A DNA stretch of 64,000 bases from Microbacterium sp. Leaf151 (GCF_001424225.1 NZ_LMOR01000003.1:127006-191005); one strand, 5' to 3'; positions 50,721 through 60,952 are shown, numbered from the stretch's first letter. Numbers and translations are program-made. The notes: generated by a model not told the origin, from the letters alone.

Positions 50721-50802
50721 GCACAACGGCGGGCCCTCTCGTCGACACGCCGGACCGGGATGCCGGCGACTCGGCGTGTCGGAGAACTCCCCGCCGTTGT
50801 GC
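50721..50802. repeat. Family-2 palindrome, copy 2
   Basis: Same 82-base length and identical 13-base arms (50721-50733, 50790-50802), with about 85 percent matching in between. It ends 20 bases before the homopolymer at the 3' end of pucR. No target-site duplication is apparent. Confidence 0.85.
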
Positions 50803-50821
50803 ACTGGCCCGACGCTGACCC

Positions 50822-50849
50822 GGGGGGGGGGGGGGGGGGGGCCCCCCCC
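50822..50849. repeat. Homopolymer tract G20C8
   Basis: Twenty consecutive G are followed by eight C. This lies at the extreme 3' end of pucR, where the normal stop codon should be. Such a tract is a hotspot for slippage in vivo and for consensus errors in sequencing, so its exact length is doubtful. Confidence 0.9.
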
Positions 50850-52336
50850 GACGACAGGTCGCGCTCGGCGACGCGCTCGGCCTGGGCGATGCGGGCGCGC
50901 ACGGTGTGGCGGTGGATACCGAGGGCGTGCGCCGTCGCCTCGTGCGAGCAGTCGTTCGCGAGCCAGGCGTCGAGCGTGTCGACGAGCGCGGAGCCCTGTT
51001 CGGCGTCGTGAAGGTGGAGCGGTGCGAGGCTCCCCGCGGCGACCGTCCGCGCCGCTTCCGAGCCGAGGGCGGCGATGAGTCCGGCGCGGGCGGTGTCGGC
51101 GAAGTCGGCGATACCGGGCGTCGAGACCCGATCCCGCGCGGTGCGCGCCTGGGTGAGGGCGCGTGAGAACCCGTCGTATCCCGTCGCGGCCGAGCACCCG
51201 ATCACCGTCTCGAACCGATCGGCGATGTCGGCGAGCAACTCGCGTGCGCCCGCCGGCACCACGATGACCAGGCCGTCGTCGCCCCGGCCGAAGAACATCT
51301 CGCCGCGGTGCTCCTGTCCGCGGTGCTCCAGCCATTCTGTGAGCGCGGTGGAGCGGGCGGATGCCGCGGGGGTGAGGGCGACGATGACGGGAGCGGCGGG
51401 CAGGGGGCCGAAGAGGTCACGCGCAGCGCGGCGCGCGAGCGCGGGGTCGTCGCCGATCAGCGACTGGACGAGGCCCGCGCGGAACATGCTGACCGCGCGA
51501 CCGAGACCGTCCTGCTGCTCCAGCGCGAGCGCGGCCATCGCCACCACCGCGGTCACGACGCTGCGTGCTTCGTGATCGAGGTCGGAGGCTTCGATCGCGA
51601 GGGCGCCGCGGAGGTGGCCGCCGCGACCGAGCGTCTGCACGGTCACCGACGTGTCCCCGACCCGGATCGCGCCGGCGGCCCGCGTTCCCCGACGCAGCAT
51701 CGCTGTCACCTCGGCCGCGACGGCATCCACTGCCGCCGGCGCCAGGGTGCCCACGGGGTGGGCGTCGCGGAGGGCCCCCGCGGCATCGAACAGCCCCACC
51801 CAGCAACCGAGCTGGCGAGACAGCTCGGCGAGGGTGGCCGAGAGGCCGTCGGGGCGCAGGGCGGCGAGCGACACGGCCCGCTGCGCCGCGAGCGACCAGC
51901 TGCGGCGGGCGTAGGCGTCGGCGGCGATGGCCTCGGCGCCCGCGCGTGCCACCGCGATGAACGGCGTGCGGTACGGCACCTCGAACATGGGCATCCCGGC
52001 TGCCACGCACGCCTGGGTCAGGGCCGGGGGGATCCCGTCTCGAACGACTTCCGTGCCGAACCCCAGCGCGCGCACGCCGCGGGCGACGAGCCGTCCCACG
52101 TACGCGACGTAGTCCGCGGTGACCGCGCCGGCGAACTGCGTGCCGGTGGTCAGCAGCACCAGCCCCTCGCTGAGGAAGGGGGTCGGGTCGGCGAGATCGC
52201 TGGAATGCACCCAGCGCACGGGTCGGTCCAAGCTGCCGGGGGTGAGGTCGTGCTCGTCGACGACGAGGCGCAGGTGCAGGTCGCGCCGTGCGAGCAGCGC
52301 GCGCAGGTTCGGCGGAGTGGCGGCGGTGTCGACCAT
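50849..52336 (-). CDS. PucR family regulator, 3' end altered by a G/C tract
   Basis: 496 residues up to the tract. The N-terminal PucR domain (TPGSLDRPVRWVHSSDLADPTPFLSEGLVLLTTGTQF) is followed by a GGDEF-like CdaR middle and the C-terminal helix-turn-helix (TAHALGIHRHTVRARIAQAERVAERDLSS). A normal protein would stop about 15 residues later; here the frame runs through poly-Pro codons into the DUF559 gene (open to 49652). It is divergent from gabT with 92 bases between, so it probably controls the putrescine/GABA operon. Confidence 0.8.
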
Positions 52337-52428
52337 GCTTCCTCCTGTACGAGACGTATACGACGGTGCGAGCGACTGTACAACCAGGAGAGTGCGGGGC
52401 GCGTCGCGCCGTCCGTAGCATCGCCGCC

Positions 52429-53778
52429 ATGAGCCTCGACACCCTCCCCACCGTCGGCGGTCCGTCCCTCGCCCAGGAGCGCCGCCTCGTCACCGCCATT
52501 CCCGGCCCCCGTTCGCAGGAACTGCTCGACCGCAAGGCCGCGGCCGTGGCATCCGGTGTCGGACACACCGTCCCCATCCACGCGGTCGCCGCGGGTGGCG
52601 GAGTCGTGGTCGACGCCGACGGCAACTCGCTCATCGACCTCGGCTCGGGCATCGCCGTCACCAGCGTCGGCAACGCCCACCCCTCCGTCGTCGCCGCCGT
52701 GCAGGAGCAGGTCGCCGCCTTCACCCACACGTGCTTCATGATCTCGCCGTACGACTCCTACGTCGCCGTCGCCGAGGCCCTGAACCGCCTCACGCCCGGC
52801 GATCACGCCAAGAAGAGCGCGCTGTTCAACAGCGGCGCCGAGGCGGTCGAGAACGCCGTCAAGATCGCCCGGAAGTTCACGGGGCGCCAGGCCGTCGTCG
52901 CGTTCGACCACGCGTACCACGGCCGCACCAACCTCACGATGGCGCTCACGGCCAAGAACATGCCGTACAAGAGCGGCTTCGGGCCCTTCGCGGCCGAGGT
53001 CTACCGCGCTCCGCTGTCGTACCCGTACCGCGACGGACTGTCGGGCCCCGAGGCCGCCGCCAAGGCGATCTCGCTCATCGAGAAGCAGGTCGGTGCCGAG
53101 AACCTCGCCGCCGTCATCATCGAGCCCATCCAGGGCGAGGGCGGCTTCATCGTGCCCGCCGACGGGTTCCTGAACGCGATCGTGGACTGGTGCCGCGACA
53201 ACGGCGTGGTCTTCATCGCCGACGAGGTGCAGTCCGGCTTCGCCCGCACGGGAGCGATGTTCGCCAGCGAGCACTTCGGCATCGTCCCCGACCTGGTCAC
53301 CACCGCCAAGGGCATCGCCGCGGGTCTCCCGCTGGCGGCCGTGACGGGACGAGCCGAGATCATGGATGCCACCCACACGGGCGGCCTCGGCGGAACTTAC
53401 GGCGGTAACCCGGTCGCGTGCGCCGCGGCTCTGGCGTCCATCGATGCGTTCGAGAACGAGGGGCTCATCGAGCGCGCGCAGCAGATCGGCGAGATGCTGA
53501 AGGACCGTCTCCACGCCCTCCAGGCGAACGACCCCCGTATCGGCGACGTGCGCGGTCACGGCGCGATGATCGCCGCCGAGTTCGTCGACCCCACCACCGG
53601 CGCCCCCGACGCCGCCCTCACCGCCGCCGTCGCGAAGGCGTCGATCGCGGAGGGCGTCATCGTCCTCACCTGCGGCACCTACGGCAACGTCATCCGGTTC
53701 CTACCCCCGCTGTCGATCGGTGACGAGCTGCTGCACGAGGGGCTCGACGTCGTGGCGGCAGCCCTCGCCCGCAACTGA
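52429..53778 (+). CDS. gabT: 4-aminobutyrate aminotransferase GabT
   Basis: 449 residues of class III aminotransferases. It has SALFNSGAEAVENAVKIARKFTGRQAVVAFDHAYHGRTN, the aspartate in FIADEVQSGFARTG and the PLP lysine in TTAKGIAAGLPLAA. GABA-type features include QGEGGFIVPADGFL. It converts GABA and 2-oxoglutarate to succinate semialdehyde and glutamate. First gene of the operon with putrescine oxidase, permease and gabD. Confidence 0.9.
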   Translation: MSLDTLPTVGGPSLAQERRLVTAIPGPRSQELLDRKAAAVASGVGHTVPIHAVAAGGGVVVDADGNSLIDLGSGIAVTSVGNAHPSVVAAVQEQVAAFTHTCFMISPYDSYVAVAEALNRLTPGDHAKKSALFNSGAEAVENAVKIARKFTGRQAVVAFDHAYHGRTNLTMALTAKNMPYKSGFGPFAAEVYRAPLSYPYRDGLSGPEAAAKAISLIEKQVGAENLAAVIIEPIQGEGGFIVPADGFLNAIVDWCRDNGVVFIADEVQSGFARTGAMFASEHFGIVPDLVTTAKGIAAGLPLAAVTGRAEIMDATHTGGLGGTYGGNPVACAAALASIDAFENEGLIERAQQIGEMLKDRLHALQANDPRIGDVRGHGAMIAAEFVDPTTGAPDAALTAAVAKASIAEGVIVLTCGTYGNVIRFLPPLSIGDELLHEGLDVVAAALARN

Positions 53779-53882
53779 CGACCGTCCCGGCGGCGGACTC
53801 CACCGCCGTCGGGGCGAGGGCTCCCGCCGAACCCGAGCGGCCCCCAGCACACGTAGACGTGAACGAGAAGGAAGAAGAGCCC

Positions 53883-55337
53883 ATGGACGAGATCACCCGC
53901 GATGTGGTCGTCATCGGAGCCGGCGCCGCCGGACTCACCGCCGCCAACGACCTGCGCAAGGCCGGCCTCTCTGTCGCCGTGCTCGAAGCGCGCGACCGCG
54001 TGGGCGGGCGCCTGTGGACCGACGTGATCGAGGGCGCGATGCTCGAGCTCGGTGGACAGTGGGTCTCGCCCGACCAGCAGGCGCTCATCGACACCGTCGC
54101 CGACCTGGGCTTGTCGACGTACAGCCGCTATCGAGACGGCGAGAGCGTCTACGTCGGCGCCGACGGCGAGGCGAAGCGCTTCACGGGGGAGATGTTCCCC
54201 GTGGCCGCCTCGACCGAGCAGGCCATCGACGAGATCACCGCGCGACTGGATGCCATGGTGGCCGAGATCGACCCCGACAAGCCGTGGGAGCACCCCCGCG
54301 CCGCCGAGTGGGACAAGGTCTCGTGGGACGCATGGCTCCGCGAGCAGACCGACGACGACGAGGCCGTGCGCAACCTCGCGTTCGCCACGGGCTCTGCGAT
54401 GCTCACCAAGCCCACGCACACCTTCTCGCTGCTGCAGTCGCTGCTCATGGCGGCATCCGCCGGCTCCTACTCTCACCTCGTCGACGCCGACTTCATCCTC
54501 GATAAGCGCGTCGCGGGTGGCCTGCAGCAGGTGCCCGAGCTGCTGGCCGAGCGTCTCGGTGACGACGTCTTCCTGAACCAGCCGGTGCGCCGCGTCGTCT
54601 GGGGCGCCGATTCGGCGACGCCGGATCGCCCGGCCGACACGGGTCAGCGGGTTGCGGACCTCGAGGCGCTGACGGCTCGCGTCGAGGCCGCGGCATCCTC
54701 CTCCGACGGCGTCACGGTGATCGCCGATGGCGTCACCGTCCGCGCCCGCTTCGCCATCCTCGCCCTGGCCCCCGTGCTGTATTCGCGCATCTCGTTCGAG
54801 CCGCCGCTGCCGCGCCTGCAGCACCAGATGCACCAGCACATCTCGATGGGCTTCGTCATCAAGGTGCACGCGGTGTACGAGACGCCGTTCTGGCGCGAGC
54901 AGGGCCTGTCGGGCACGGCGTTCAGCCCCTACGAGCTGTGCCACGAGGCGTACGACAACACCAATCACGGAGACGAGCGCGGCACCCTGGTCGGCTTCGT
55001 GTCGGACCAGAACGCCGACGACTTGTTCCGTCTGAGCGCCGAGGAGCGCAAGGAGCGCATCCTCGAATCCCTGTCGCGCTACTACGGGCCCGCCGCGAAG
55101 ACGCCGGTCGTCTACTACGAGAGCGACTGGGGCACCGAGGAGTGGACCCGTGGCGCGTACGCGGCGAGCTTCGACCTCGGTGGCCTGCATCGCTACGGCG
55201 CCGACCAGCGCCAGCCCATGGGTGCGATCCATCTCGCGTGCAGCGACATGGCCGGAGCGGGCTACCAGCACGTCGACGGGGCGATCCGACAGGGGCACCG
55301 CGCCGCAGACGAGATCCTCGAGCGGACGCGCGGATGA
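53883..55337 (+). CDS. puo: FAD amine oxidase, probable putrescine oxidase
   Basis: 484 residues. The N-terminal FAD motif is VVVIGAGAAGLTAANDLRKAGLSVAVLEARDRVGGRLW. LELGGQWVSPDQQALIDTVADLGL and the C-terminal GAIHLACSDMAGAGYQHVDGAIRQGHRAA (second FAD contact) match actinobacterial putrescine oxidase. A GAAGGAAGAAG site sets ATG 53883. It yields 4-aminobutanal, which feeds the GABA branch through the dehydrogenase downstream. Confidence 0.82.
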   Translation: MDEITRDVVVIGAGAAGLTAANDLRKAGLSVAVLEARDRVGGRLWTDVIEGAMLELGGQWVSPDQQALIDTVADLGLSTYSRYRDGESVYVGADGEAKRFTGEMFPVAASTEQAIDEITARLDAMVAEIDPDKPWEHPRAAEWDKVSWDAWLREQTDDDEAVRNLAFATGSAMLTKPTHTFSLLQSLLMAASAGSYSHLVDADFILDKRVAGGLQQVPELLAERLGDDVFLNQPVRRVVWGADSATPDRPADTGQRVADLEALTARVEAAASSSDGVTVIADGVTVRARFAILALAPVLYSRISFEPPLPRLQHQMHQHISMGFVIKVHAVYETPFWREQGLSGTAFSPYELCHEAYDNTNHGDERGTLVGFVSDQNADDLFRLSAEERKERILESLSRYYGPAAKTPVVYYESDWGTEEWTRGAYAASFDLGGLHRYGADQRQPMGAIHLACSDMAGAGYQHVDGAIRQGHRAADEILERTRG

Positions 55338-56206
55338 CCGGCGACCGCGTCGTCGTCGGCTACGCGGCCACCGACGCGGGTGCCGACGCCCTCGCGCTCG
55401 GTGCGCGCCTGGGAGCTGTGCTCGACGCCCCCGTCCACGCCGTCGTCGTCCTGCCGTCGGCCGAGGGCAATGTCTCGATCCCGACCGACGCGTCGTACGA
55501 GCGTCTCGTCGAAGACACCGCGCGCGGATGGTTGCGCGACGCGCTCGCGTCGTTCCCCGGCATCCGGGGCCACGTCCGACACGCCTCCGCCGTCTCGGAC
55601 GGTCTCGTCGCCGCCGCGGAGGAGTTCGACGCCGGCGTCATCGTCGTCGGCACCGGCGGGGGTGGACCGCGCGGTCGTCACCGCCTCGGCACCACGGCCG
55701 AGGAGCTCGTGCACTCGGCTCCGGTCCCCGTCGCCCTCGCGCAGGAAGGGGCGCGCGCGATCGACCCGGGCGTCGGCCTCCCGCGAGTCACCGCCGCGAT
55801 CGGCACCCGCCCGGGCGCCGACGTGCTCCTGCACACCGCGGCGACCGTCTCGCGCCGCACCCACGCGCCGCTCCGGCTGCTCTCCCTCGCCGGCGTCGAT
55901 CTGCCGAACCGCGTCGACGCCGGCCTCACCCGCCTCACCGGCCAGACGCACGCCGCGAGCGTGCTCGAGGCGGCACGCGCGACGCTCCCCGCAGAAGTGC
56001 CGGCGGAGGCCGTCGTGGGCACCGGCAGCGACATCGAAGACGCCGTTTCGCACATCGAGTGGCAGCCCGGCGAGATCGCGCTGGTCGGATCGAGTCGCCT
56101 CGCCCAGCCCCGTCGCTTGTTCCTCGGCTCCACCGCGGGGCGGATCCTGCGTGCCCTGCCCGTCCCGATGATCGTGGTGCCCCGCACCCAGGAGGTCTCG
56201 TCATGA
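55334..56206 (+). CDS. Universal stress protein (tandem Usp domains)
   Basis: 290 residues made of two Usp folds. The first has VVGYAATDAGADALALGARLGAVL and GVIVVGTGGGGPRGRHRLGTTAEELV (ATP-binding G-rich loop). The second ends in IALVGSSRLAQPRRLFLGSTAGRILRALPVPMIVVP. ATGA overlaps at both ends place it in the operon. Usp proteins often partner amino acid permeases of the APC family. Confidence 0.83.
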   Translation: MTGDRVVVGYAATDAGADALALGARLGAVLDAPVHAVVVLPSAEGNVSIPTDASYERLVEDTARGWLRDALASFPGIRGHVRHASAVSDGLVAAAEEFDAGVIVVGTGGGGPRGRHRLGTTAEELVHSAPVPVALAQEGARAIDPGVGLPRVTAAIGTRPGADVLLHTAATVSRRTHAPLRLLSLAGVDLPNRVDAGLTRLTGQTHAASVLEAARATLPAEVPAEAVVGTGSDIEDAVSHIEWQPGEIALVGSSRLAQPRRLFLGSTAGRILRALPVPMIVVPRTQEVSS

Positions 56207-57762
56207 CCGATGCATCCCACGGTGCGAGCGCGTCCCCCGACAGCGCCGTCACCACCGGCATCTCCAACAAGGGCCTGCGCGTCGGCTCGATCGGCATGAT
56301 CGGCGCCGTCGTCATCGGCATCTCCACCATCGCCCCGGCGTACACACTGACCGGCGCCCTCGGCCCCACGGTCTCGGCCGTCGGGTTCCAGGTGCCGGCG
56401 ATCATCCTCGTCGGTTTCATCCCGATGCTGCTCGTCGCGCTCGGCTATCGCGAGCTGAATTCCCGGATGCCGGATGCCGGCACCTCGTTCACCTGGGCGT
56501 CGCGCGCCTTCGGACCCTGGGTCGGCTGGATGGCGGGCTGGGGTCTGGTCGCGGCCACCGTCATCGTGCTGTCGAACCTGGCGGGCATCGCCGTCGACTT
56601 CTTGTTCCTTCTCATCGCGCAGGTCAGCGGCAACGCCGAGATCGCCGAACTCACCCGCGTCGTCCCGATCAACATCGCGGTCTGCCTGCTGTTCATGTTC
56701 CTGGCGACGGTGGTGTCCTACCGCGACCTGCAGACGACGCAGCGTCTGCAGTACGGTCTGGTCGGGTTCCAGATCCTCGTGCTGCTGGTCTTCGCCGGCG
56801 CCGCCGTGGTCGAGATGATGAGCGGTAACGCCTTCGACGCCAGCCCGGTGGAGGCGTCATGGTTCAACCCCTTCGAGGTGGACTCGTTCAGCTCCTTCGC
56901 CGCGGGGCTGTCGCTGTCGATCTTCATCTTCTGGGGCTGGGACGTCATCCTCACCATGAACGAGGAGACGAAGGATCCCGACCGCACCCCGGGGCGCGCC
57001 GCCACGGTCACGGTCTTCCTCATCGTGGCCCTGTATCTCTTCATCGCCGTGGCACTGCTCATGTTCGCCGGCAACGGTGCCGGTGAGCTGGGGCTCGGCA
57101 ACGAGGACATCCAGGAGAACGTCTTCTTCCACCTCTCGGGACCCATCCTCGGGCCCCTCGCGTTCCTCGTGTCGCTCGCGGTCCTCACCAGCTCGGCATC
57201 CTCGCTCCAGGCCACCTTCGTGGGGCCGGCACGGACCCTGCTGGCCATGGCGCACTACGACGCACTGCCGAAGAACTTCGCGAAGGTGAGCCCGCGGTTC
57301 TTCACCCCCGGCTATGCCACCATCGTGTCGGCCGTCGTCGCGTCGGCGTTCTACGCGATCATGCGCGTGCTGAGCGAGAACGTGTTGACCGACACCATCA
57401 CGGCGCTGGGCGCGATGATCTGCTTCTACTACGGCCTGACCGCGTTCGCGTGCGTCTGGTACTTCCGCAAGCAGTGGTTCGACTCGGTGCGCAACTTCTT
57501 CTTGACCCTCCTCGCCCCGCTCGTGGGCGGTGGCATCCTGGCCGTGCTGTTCGTCACCACCCTCATCGACAGCGCCGATCCCGAGTACGGATCGGGGTCC
57601 AACATCGGCGGTGTCGGATTGGTCTTCGTCATCACCGTGGTCATCATCGTCACCGGCATCGTGTTGATGGTGGCGCAGAGGGTGGCGAGCCCCGCCTTCT
57701 TCCGCGGTGAGACCCTGGGTCGGGAGGCACCCGCCAGTGCCCGCCGCCGCCGCACGTCCTGA
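56203..57762 (+). CDS. APC family amine/amino acid permease
   Basis: 519 residues with about twelve hydrophobic helices. The first helix GMIGAVVIGISTIAPAYTLTGALG and RELNSRMPDAGTSFTWASRAFGPWVGWMAGWGL are APC signatures. FIFWGWDVILTMNEETKDPDRTPGRAA is the helix 6-8 region. A position among putrescine/GABA genes suggests uptake of putrescine or GABA. Confidence 0.85.
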   Translation: MTDASHGASASPDSAVTTGISNKGLRVGSIGMIGAVVIGISTIAPAYTLTGALGPTVSAVGFQVPAIILVGFIPMLLVALGYRELNSRMPDAGTSFTWASRAFGPWVGWMAGWGLVAATVIVLSNLAGIAVDFLFLLIAQVSGNAEIAELTRVVPINIAVCLLFMFLATVVSYRDLQTTQRLQYGLVGFQILVLLVFAGAAVVEMMSGNAFDASPVEASWFNPFEVDSFSSFAAGLSLSIFIFWGWDVILTMNEETKDPDRTPGRAATVTVFLIVALYLFIAVALLMFAGNGAGELGLGNEDIQENVFFHLSGPILGPLAFLVSLAVLTSSASSLQATFVGPARTLLAMAHYDALPKNFAKVSPRFFTPGYATIVSAVVASAFYAIMRVLSENVLTDTITALGAMICFYYGLTAFACVWYFRKQWFDSVRNFFLTLLAPLVGGGILAVLFVTTLIDSADPEYGSGSNIGGVGLVFVITVVIIVTGIVLMVAQRVASPAFFRGETLGREAPASARRRRTS

Positions 57763-57784
57763 CATCGAAACGACAAGGAGCACC

Positions 57785-59146
57785 ATGAGCGACTACGCCG
57801 TCGTCAACCCCGCCACGGGGGAGACCCTCGCCGAGTACGACACGCTGACCGACGCCGGGGTCGAGCACGCCCTGGCATCCGCCGACGCGGGGTACCGCTC
57901 CTGGTCGCGGACCGCTCCGGCCGAGCGGGCCGAGGCACTCCGCCGCGTGGCCGAGCTGCACCGCGAGCGCCGGGACGACCTCGCCGCGACCATCGTGCGA
58001 GAGATGGGCAAGCCGCTCGAGGCGGCCCTCGGCGAGGTCGACTTCGCCGCCGACATCACCGAGTACTACGCCGACGTCATCGACAAGATCACCGGTGACA
58101 CCCCGCTCGACATCCTGGGCGAGGGCTCGGCGGTGATCCGCCGCTCGCCGCTGGGCGTGCTGCTGGGCATCATGCCGTGGAACTTCCCCTACTATCAGGT
58201 CGCCCGTTTCGCCGCGCCGAACCTCGCCGTCGGCAACACGATCCTGCTCAAGCACGCCCCCCAATGCCCGGAGTCGGCGGAGGCGCTGCAGGCGATCTAC
58301 CGTGACGCGGGGCTGCCCGACGGCGCGTACGTCAACATCCGGGCGACCAACGATCAGGCGGCGACCATCATCGCCGACTCGCGCGTGCAGGGCGTGTCGG
58401 TCACCGGCTCGGAGCGCGCCGGTGCCGCCGTCGCCGAGATCGCCGGCCGCAACCTCAAGAAGGTCGCGCTGGAGCTCGGCGGCTCCGATCCCTTCATCCT
58501 GATGTCCACGGATGACCTGGATGCCGCCGTACAGGCCGCCGTCGATGCGCGCCTCGACAACAACGGCCAGTCGTGCAACGCCGCCAAGCGCTTCATCGTG
58601 ATCGACGACCTGTACGACGCGTTCCTGTCGAAGTTCACCGCGGCCCTCGGCGAGGCGAAGGTCGGCGACCCGTTCGCCGACGACACCGTCCTCGGGCCCC
58701 TGTCGTCACTCGCGGCCGCGGAGCGCCTCGACGAGCAGGTGCAGCGCGCCGTGTCGCAGGGCGCGACGGTGGAGGTCGGCGGGACGCGCGACGGGGCGTT
58801 CTACCCCGGCACCGTGCTGACGGGAATCACGCCCGACATGGACGCGTACGGCGAGGAGTTCTTCGGCCCCGTCGGCACCGTCTACCGGGTGGCCGACGAG
58901 GAGGAGGCGATCGAGATCGCGAACGGCACGGGCTATGGGCTCGGCTCCTACGTCTTCACAACCGATGCCGAGCAGGCACAGCGCATCGCTGACCGGATCG
59001 AGGCCGGAATGGTCTACGTGAACGTCGTGCTCGCCGACTCGCCCGAGCTGCCGTTCGGCGGCGTCAAGCGCAGCGGCACCTCGCGTGAGATGGGCCTGCT
59101 CGCGGCCGACGAGTTCGTGAACAAGAAGCTCATCCGCACGGTGTGA
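57785..59146 (+). CDS. gabD: NAD(P)-dependent succinate-semialdehyde dehydrogenase
   Basis: 453 residues of the short (YneI/Sad) SSADH type. MPWNFPYYQVARFAAPNLAVGNTILLKHA, the ELGGSDPFIL glutamate, the cysteine in NNGQSCNAAKR, FFGPVGTV and PFGGVKRSGTSREMG are intact. It oxidises succinate semialdehyde (and likely aminobutanal) to succinate, completing putrescine to succinate. AAGGAGCACC sets the ATG. Confidence 0.88.
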   Translation: MSDYAVVNPATGETLAEYDTLTDAGVEHALASADAGYRSWSRTAPAERAEALRRVAELHRERRDDLAATIVREMGKPLEAALGEVDFAADITEYYADVIDKITGDTPLDILGEGSAVIRRSPLGVLLGIMPWNFPYYQVARFAAPNLAVGNTILLKHAPQCPESAEALQAIYRDAGLPDGAYVNIRATNDQAATIIADSRVQGVSVTGSERAGAAVAEIAGRNLKKVALELGGSDPFILMSTDDLDAAVQAAVDARLDNNGQSCNAAKRFIVIDDLYDAFLSKFTAALGEAKVGDPFADDTVLGPLSSLAAAERLDEQVQRAVSQGATVEVGGTRDGAFYPGTVLTGITPDMDAYGEEFFGPVGTVYRVADEEEAIEIANGTGYGLGSYVFTTDAEQAQRIADRIEAGMVYVNVVLADSPELPFGGVKRSGTSREMGLLAADEFVNKKLIRTV

Positions 59147-59156
59147 TCGGCACCGC

Positions 59157-59189
59157 GTCCCCCCGGCCCGGTTGGCTGGGCCGGGGGAC
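59157..59189 (+). terminator. Terminator after gabD
   Basis: GTCC(C)CCCGGCCC and GGGCCGGGGGAC form a 12-bp stem with one extra C, around an 8-base loop, 11 bases after the gabD stop. A second hairpin (CCGGCCTCGG/CCGAGG) follows near 59216-59246. Confidence 0.7.
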
Positions 59190-59374
59190 ATCCGCGGTCC
59201 GGTTCCCGGCCCTCGATACCGGCCTCGGTTCGCCAGGCCGAGGTCCATGACATAGACTGGATAGTGCAGTCGAAATCTGCATTCTTTCGCCGTGCCCTCG
59301 GGTACGCGGCATCCTCCCCCGAGAGATTCCAGGCGGAAGCGCGCGGTTTCGTTTCCTGGATCCCTCGGGATCTT

Positions 59375-59447
<73 letters not shown>

Positions 59448-59489
59448 CGCACAGCGCACGCTGGCACAGACACAGACCAAGGTGGTTCG

Positions 59490-59765
59490 ATGACGCAGGA
59501 CGAGGCGAGCGGCGAGATCGTCGCCGACCGCGGCGCCCCCCGCGAGAAGAAGCTGAACTTCTTCGCGCGGATCGCCCTCTTCATCCGTCAGGTCTTCGCA
59601 GAACTCCGCAAGGTCGTCACGCCGACGCGGCAGGAGCTGTTGAAGTTCACCGCCGTGGTCCTCGGTTTCGTCGTCGTCATGATGGCGATCGTCTATGGCC
59701 TCGACGTGCTGTTCGTGTGGATCACCACCGCCGTCTTCGGCGTCCCCGGTACCGCCGGCGCCTGA
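59490..59765 (+). CDS. secE: Preprotein translocase subunit SecE
   Basis: 91 residues. The amphipathic helix FIRQVFAELRKVVTPTRQELLKFTAVV precedes the single membrane helix (about 55-80). This is the standard bacterial SecE, stabilising SecY. It lies between tRNA-Trp and nusG as in most bacteria. Confidence 0.9.
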   Translation: MTQDEASGEIVADRGAPREKKLNFFARIALFIRQVFAELRKVVTPTRQELLKFTAVVLGFVVVMMAIVYGLDVLFVWITTAVFGVPGTAGA

Positions 59766-59825
59766 CCGGCGTTCGTGCGGACGTGCGGCGCCAAGAGCGG
59801 CCGCCTCTGAACGGAAGAGATCACA

Positions 59826-60935
59826 GTGTCTGAAAGATATGTCGACGACGCCGATTGGGCGACGGCAGCCGAGCAGTCCAGCGAAGACGACGAAGCCCAA
59901 GAGGGCAACGTGCTCGAGTCCCAGGAGCGCGCCTCCGACTCGGCCGAGCATTCCGCCGTTCACATCGTGGACGACGAGGCTGAGGTCGACGACGCCGACC
60001 TCAGCGACATCGACATCACCGACCCGGAGGCGGACGCGATCGTGAACGACGCTCTCGAGATCGACGAGACCAGCGAGGCCGAGGCAGCCGCCGAGGTCCT
60101 GAACGACTCCCTCGCCGAAGAGCAGGCCGAAGAGGCCGCCGAAGCCGCCGACGAGGTCACCCCGTACGACGGCCCCGACGTCAACGGCGAGCCCGACGAG
60201 CCCGTGCTCGACGAGGACTTCGTCGACGAGGTCTCCGCCGCGGCGAGCGTGGTCGACGAGGTCGAGGCCGGCGAGTCCGCCGCCGACGCGCCCACCGACC
60301 ACGACGAGGACGCCGACCCCTACGAGGCCTACCGCACCGAGCTGCGGTCGCTTCCGGGCAAGTGGTACGTCATCCACTCCTACGCCGGATTCGAGCGCAA
60401 GGTGAAGGCCAACATCGAGCAGCGCAAGTCGACGCTCGAGGTCGAGGATGACATCTACCAGGTCGAGGTCCCCATGGAGGACGTCGTCGAGATCAAGAAC
60501 GGCCAGCGCAAGATGGTCAACCGCGTGCGCATCCCCGGCTACGTGCTGGTGCGCATGGACCTCAACGAAGACACCTGGTCGGTCGTGCGTCACACCCCCG
60601 GTGTGACCGGCTTCGTGGGCAACGCCCACAACCCCACGCCGCTGCGCTTCGATGAGGCGTTCAACATGCTGAAGAGCCTGGTCGAGATCAAGGAGTCCGC
60701 TCCCTCCAAGGCCGGTGCCGCCAAGGGGTCGGCGACGACCCAGCGCGTCATCCCCGCCGAGGTCGACTTCGAGACCGGCGAGACGATCACGATCAAGGAG
60801 GGCTCGTTCGCGGGTCTTCCCGGCACGATCAGCGAGATCAAGCCCGAGAGCGGCAAGCTCACCGTGCTCGTGTCGCTCTTCGAGCGCGAGACCCCCGTCG
60901 AGCTGTCGTTCGACCAGGTCACCAAGATGGTCTGA
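59826..60935 (+). CDS. nusG: Transcription termination/antitermination factor NusG
   Basis: 369 residues from GTG 59826. The first 170 are an acidic, disordered extension (repeated [12 protein letters not shown] blocks) common in actinobacteria. The NGN domain starts at [22 protein letters not shown] (about 178). The KOW domain lies near [24 protein letters not shown]. NusG links RNA polymerase to Rho and ribosomes. Normally rplK follows directly; here 1.97 kb intervene. Confidence 0.93.
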   Translation: MSERYVDDADWATAAEQSSEDDEAQEGNVLESQERASDSAEHSAVHIVDDEAEVDDADLSDIDITDPEADAIVNDALEIDETSEAEAAAEVLNDSLAEEQAEEAAEAADEVTPYDGPDVNGEPDEPVLDEDFVDEVSAAASVVDEVEAGESAADAPTDHDEDADPYEAYRTELRSLPGKWYVIHSYAGFERKVKANIEQRKSTLEVEDDIYQVEVPMEDVVEIKNGQRKMVNRVRIPGYVLVRMDLNEDTWSVVRHTPGVTGFVGNAHNPTPLRFDEAFNMLKSLVEIKESAPSKAGAAKGSATTQRVIPAEVDFETGETITIKEGSFAGLPGTISEIKPESGKLTVLVSLFERETPVELSFDQVTKMV

Positions 60936-60952
60936 CGCCCCGCGCGTCTCCC

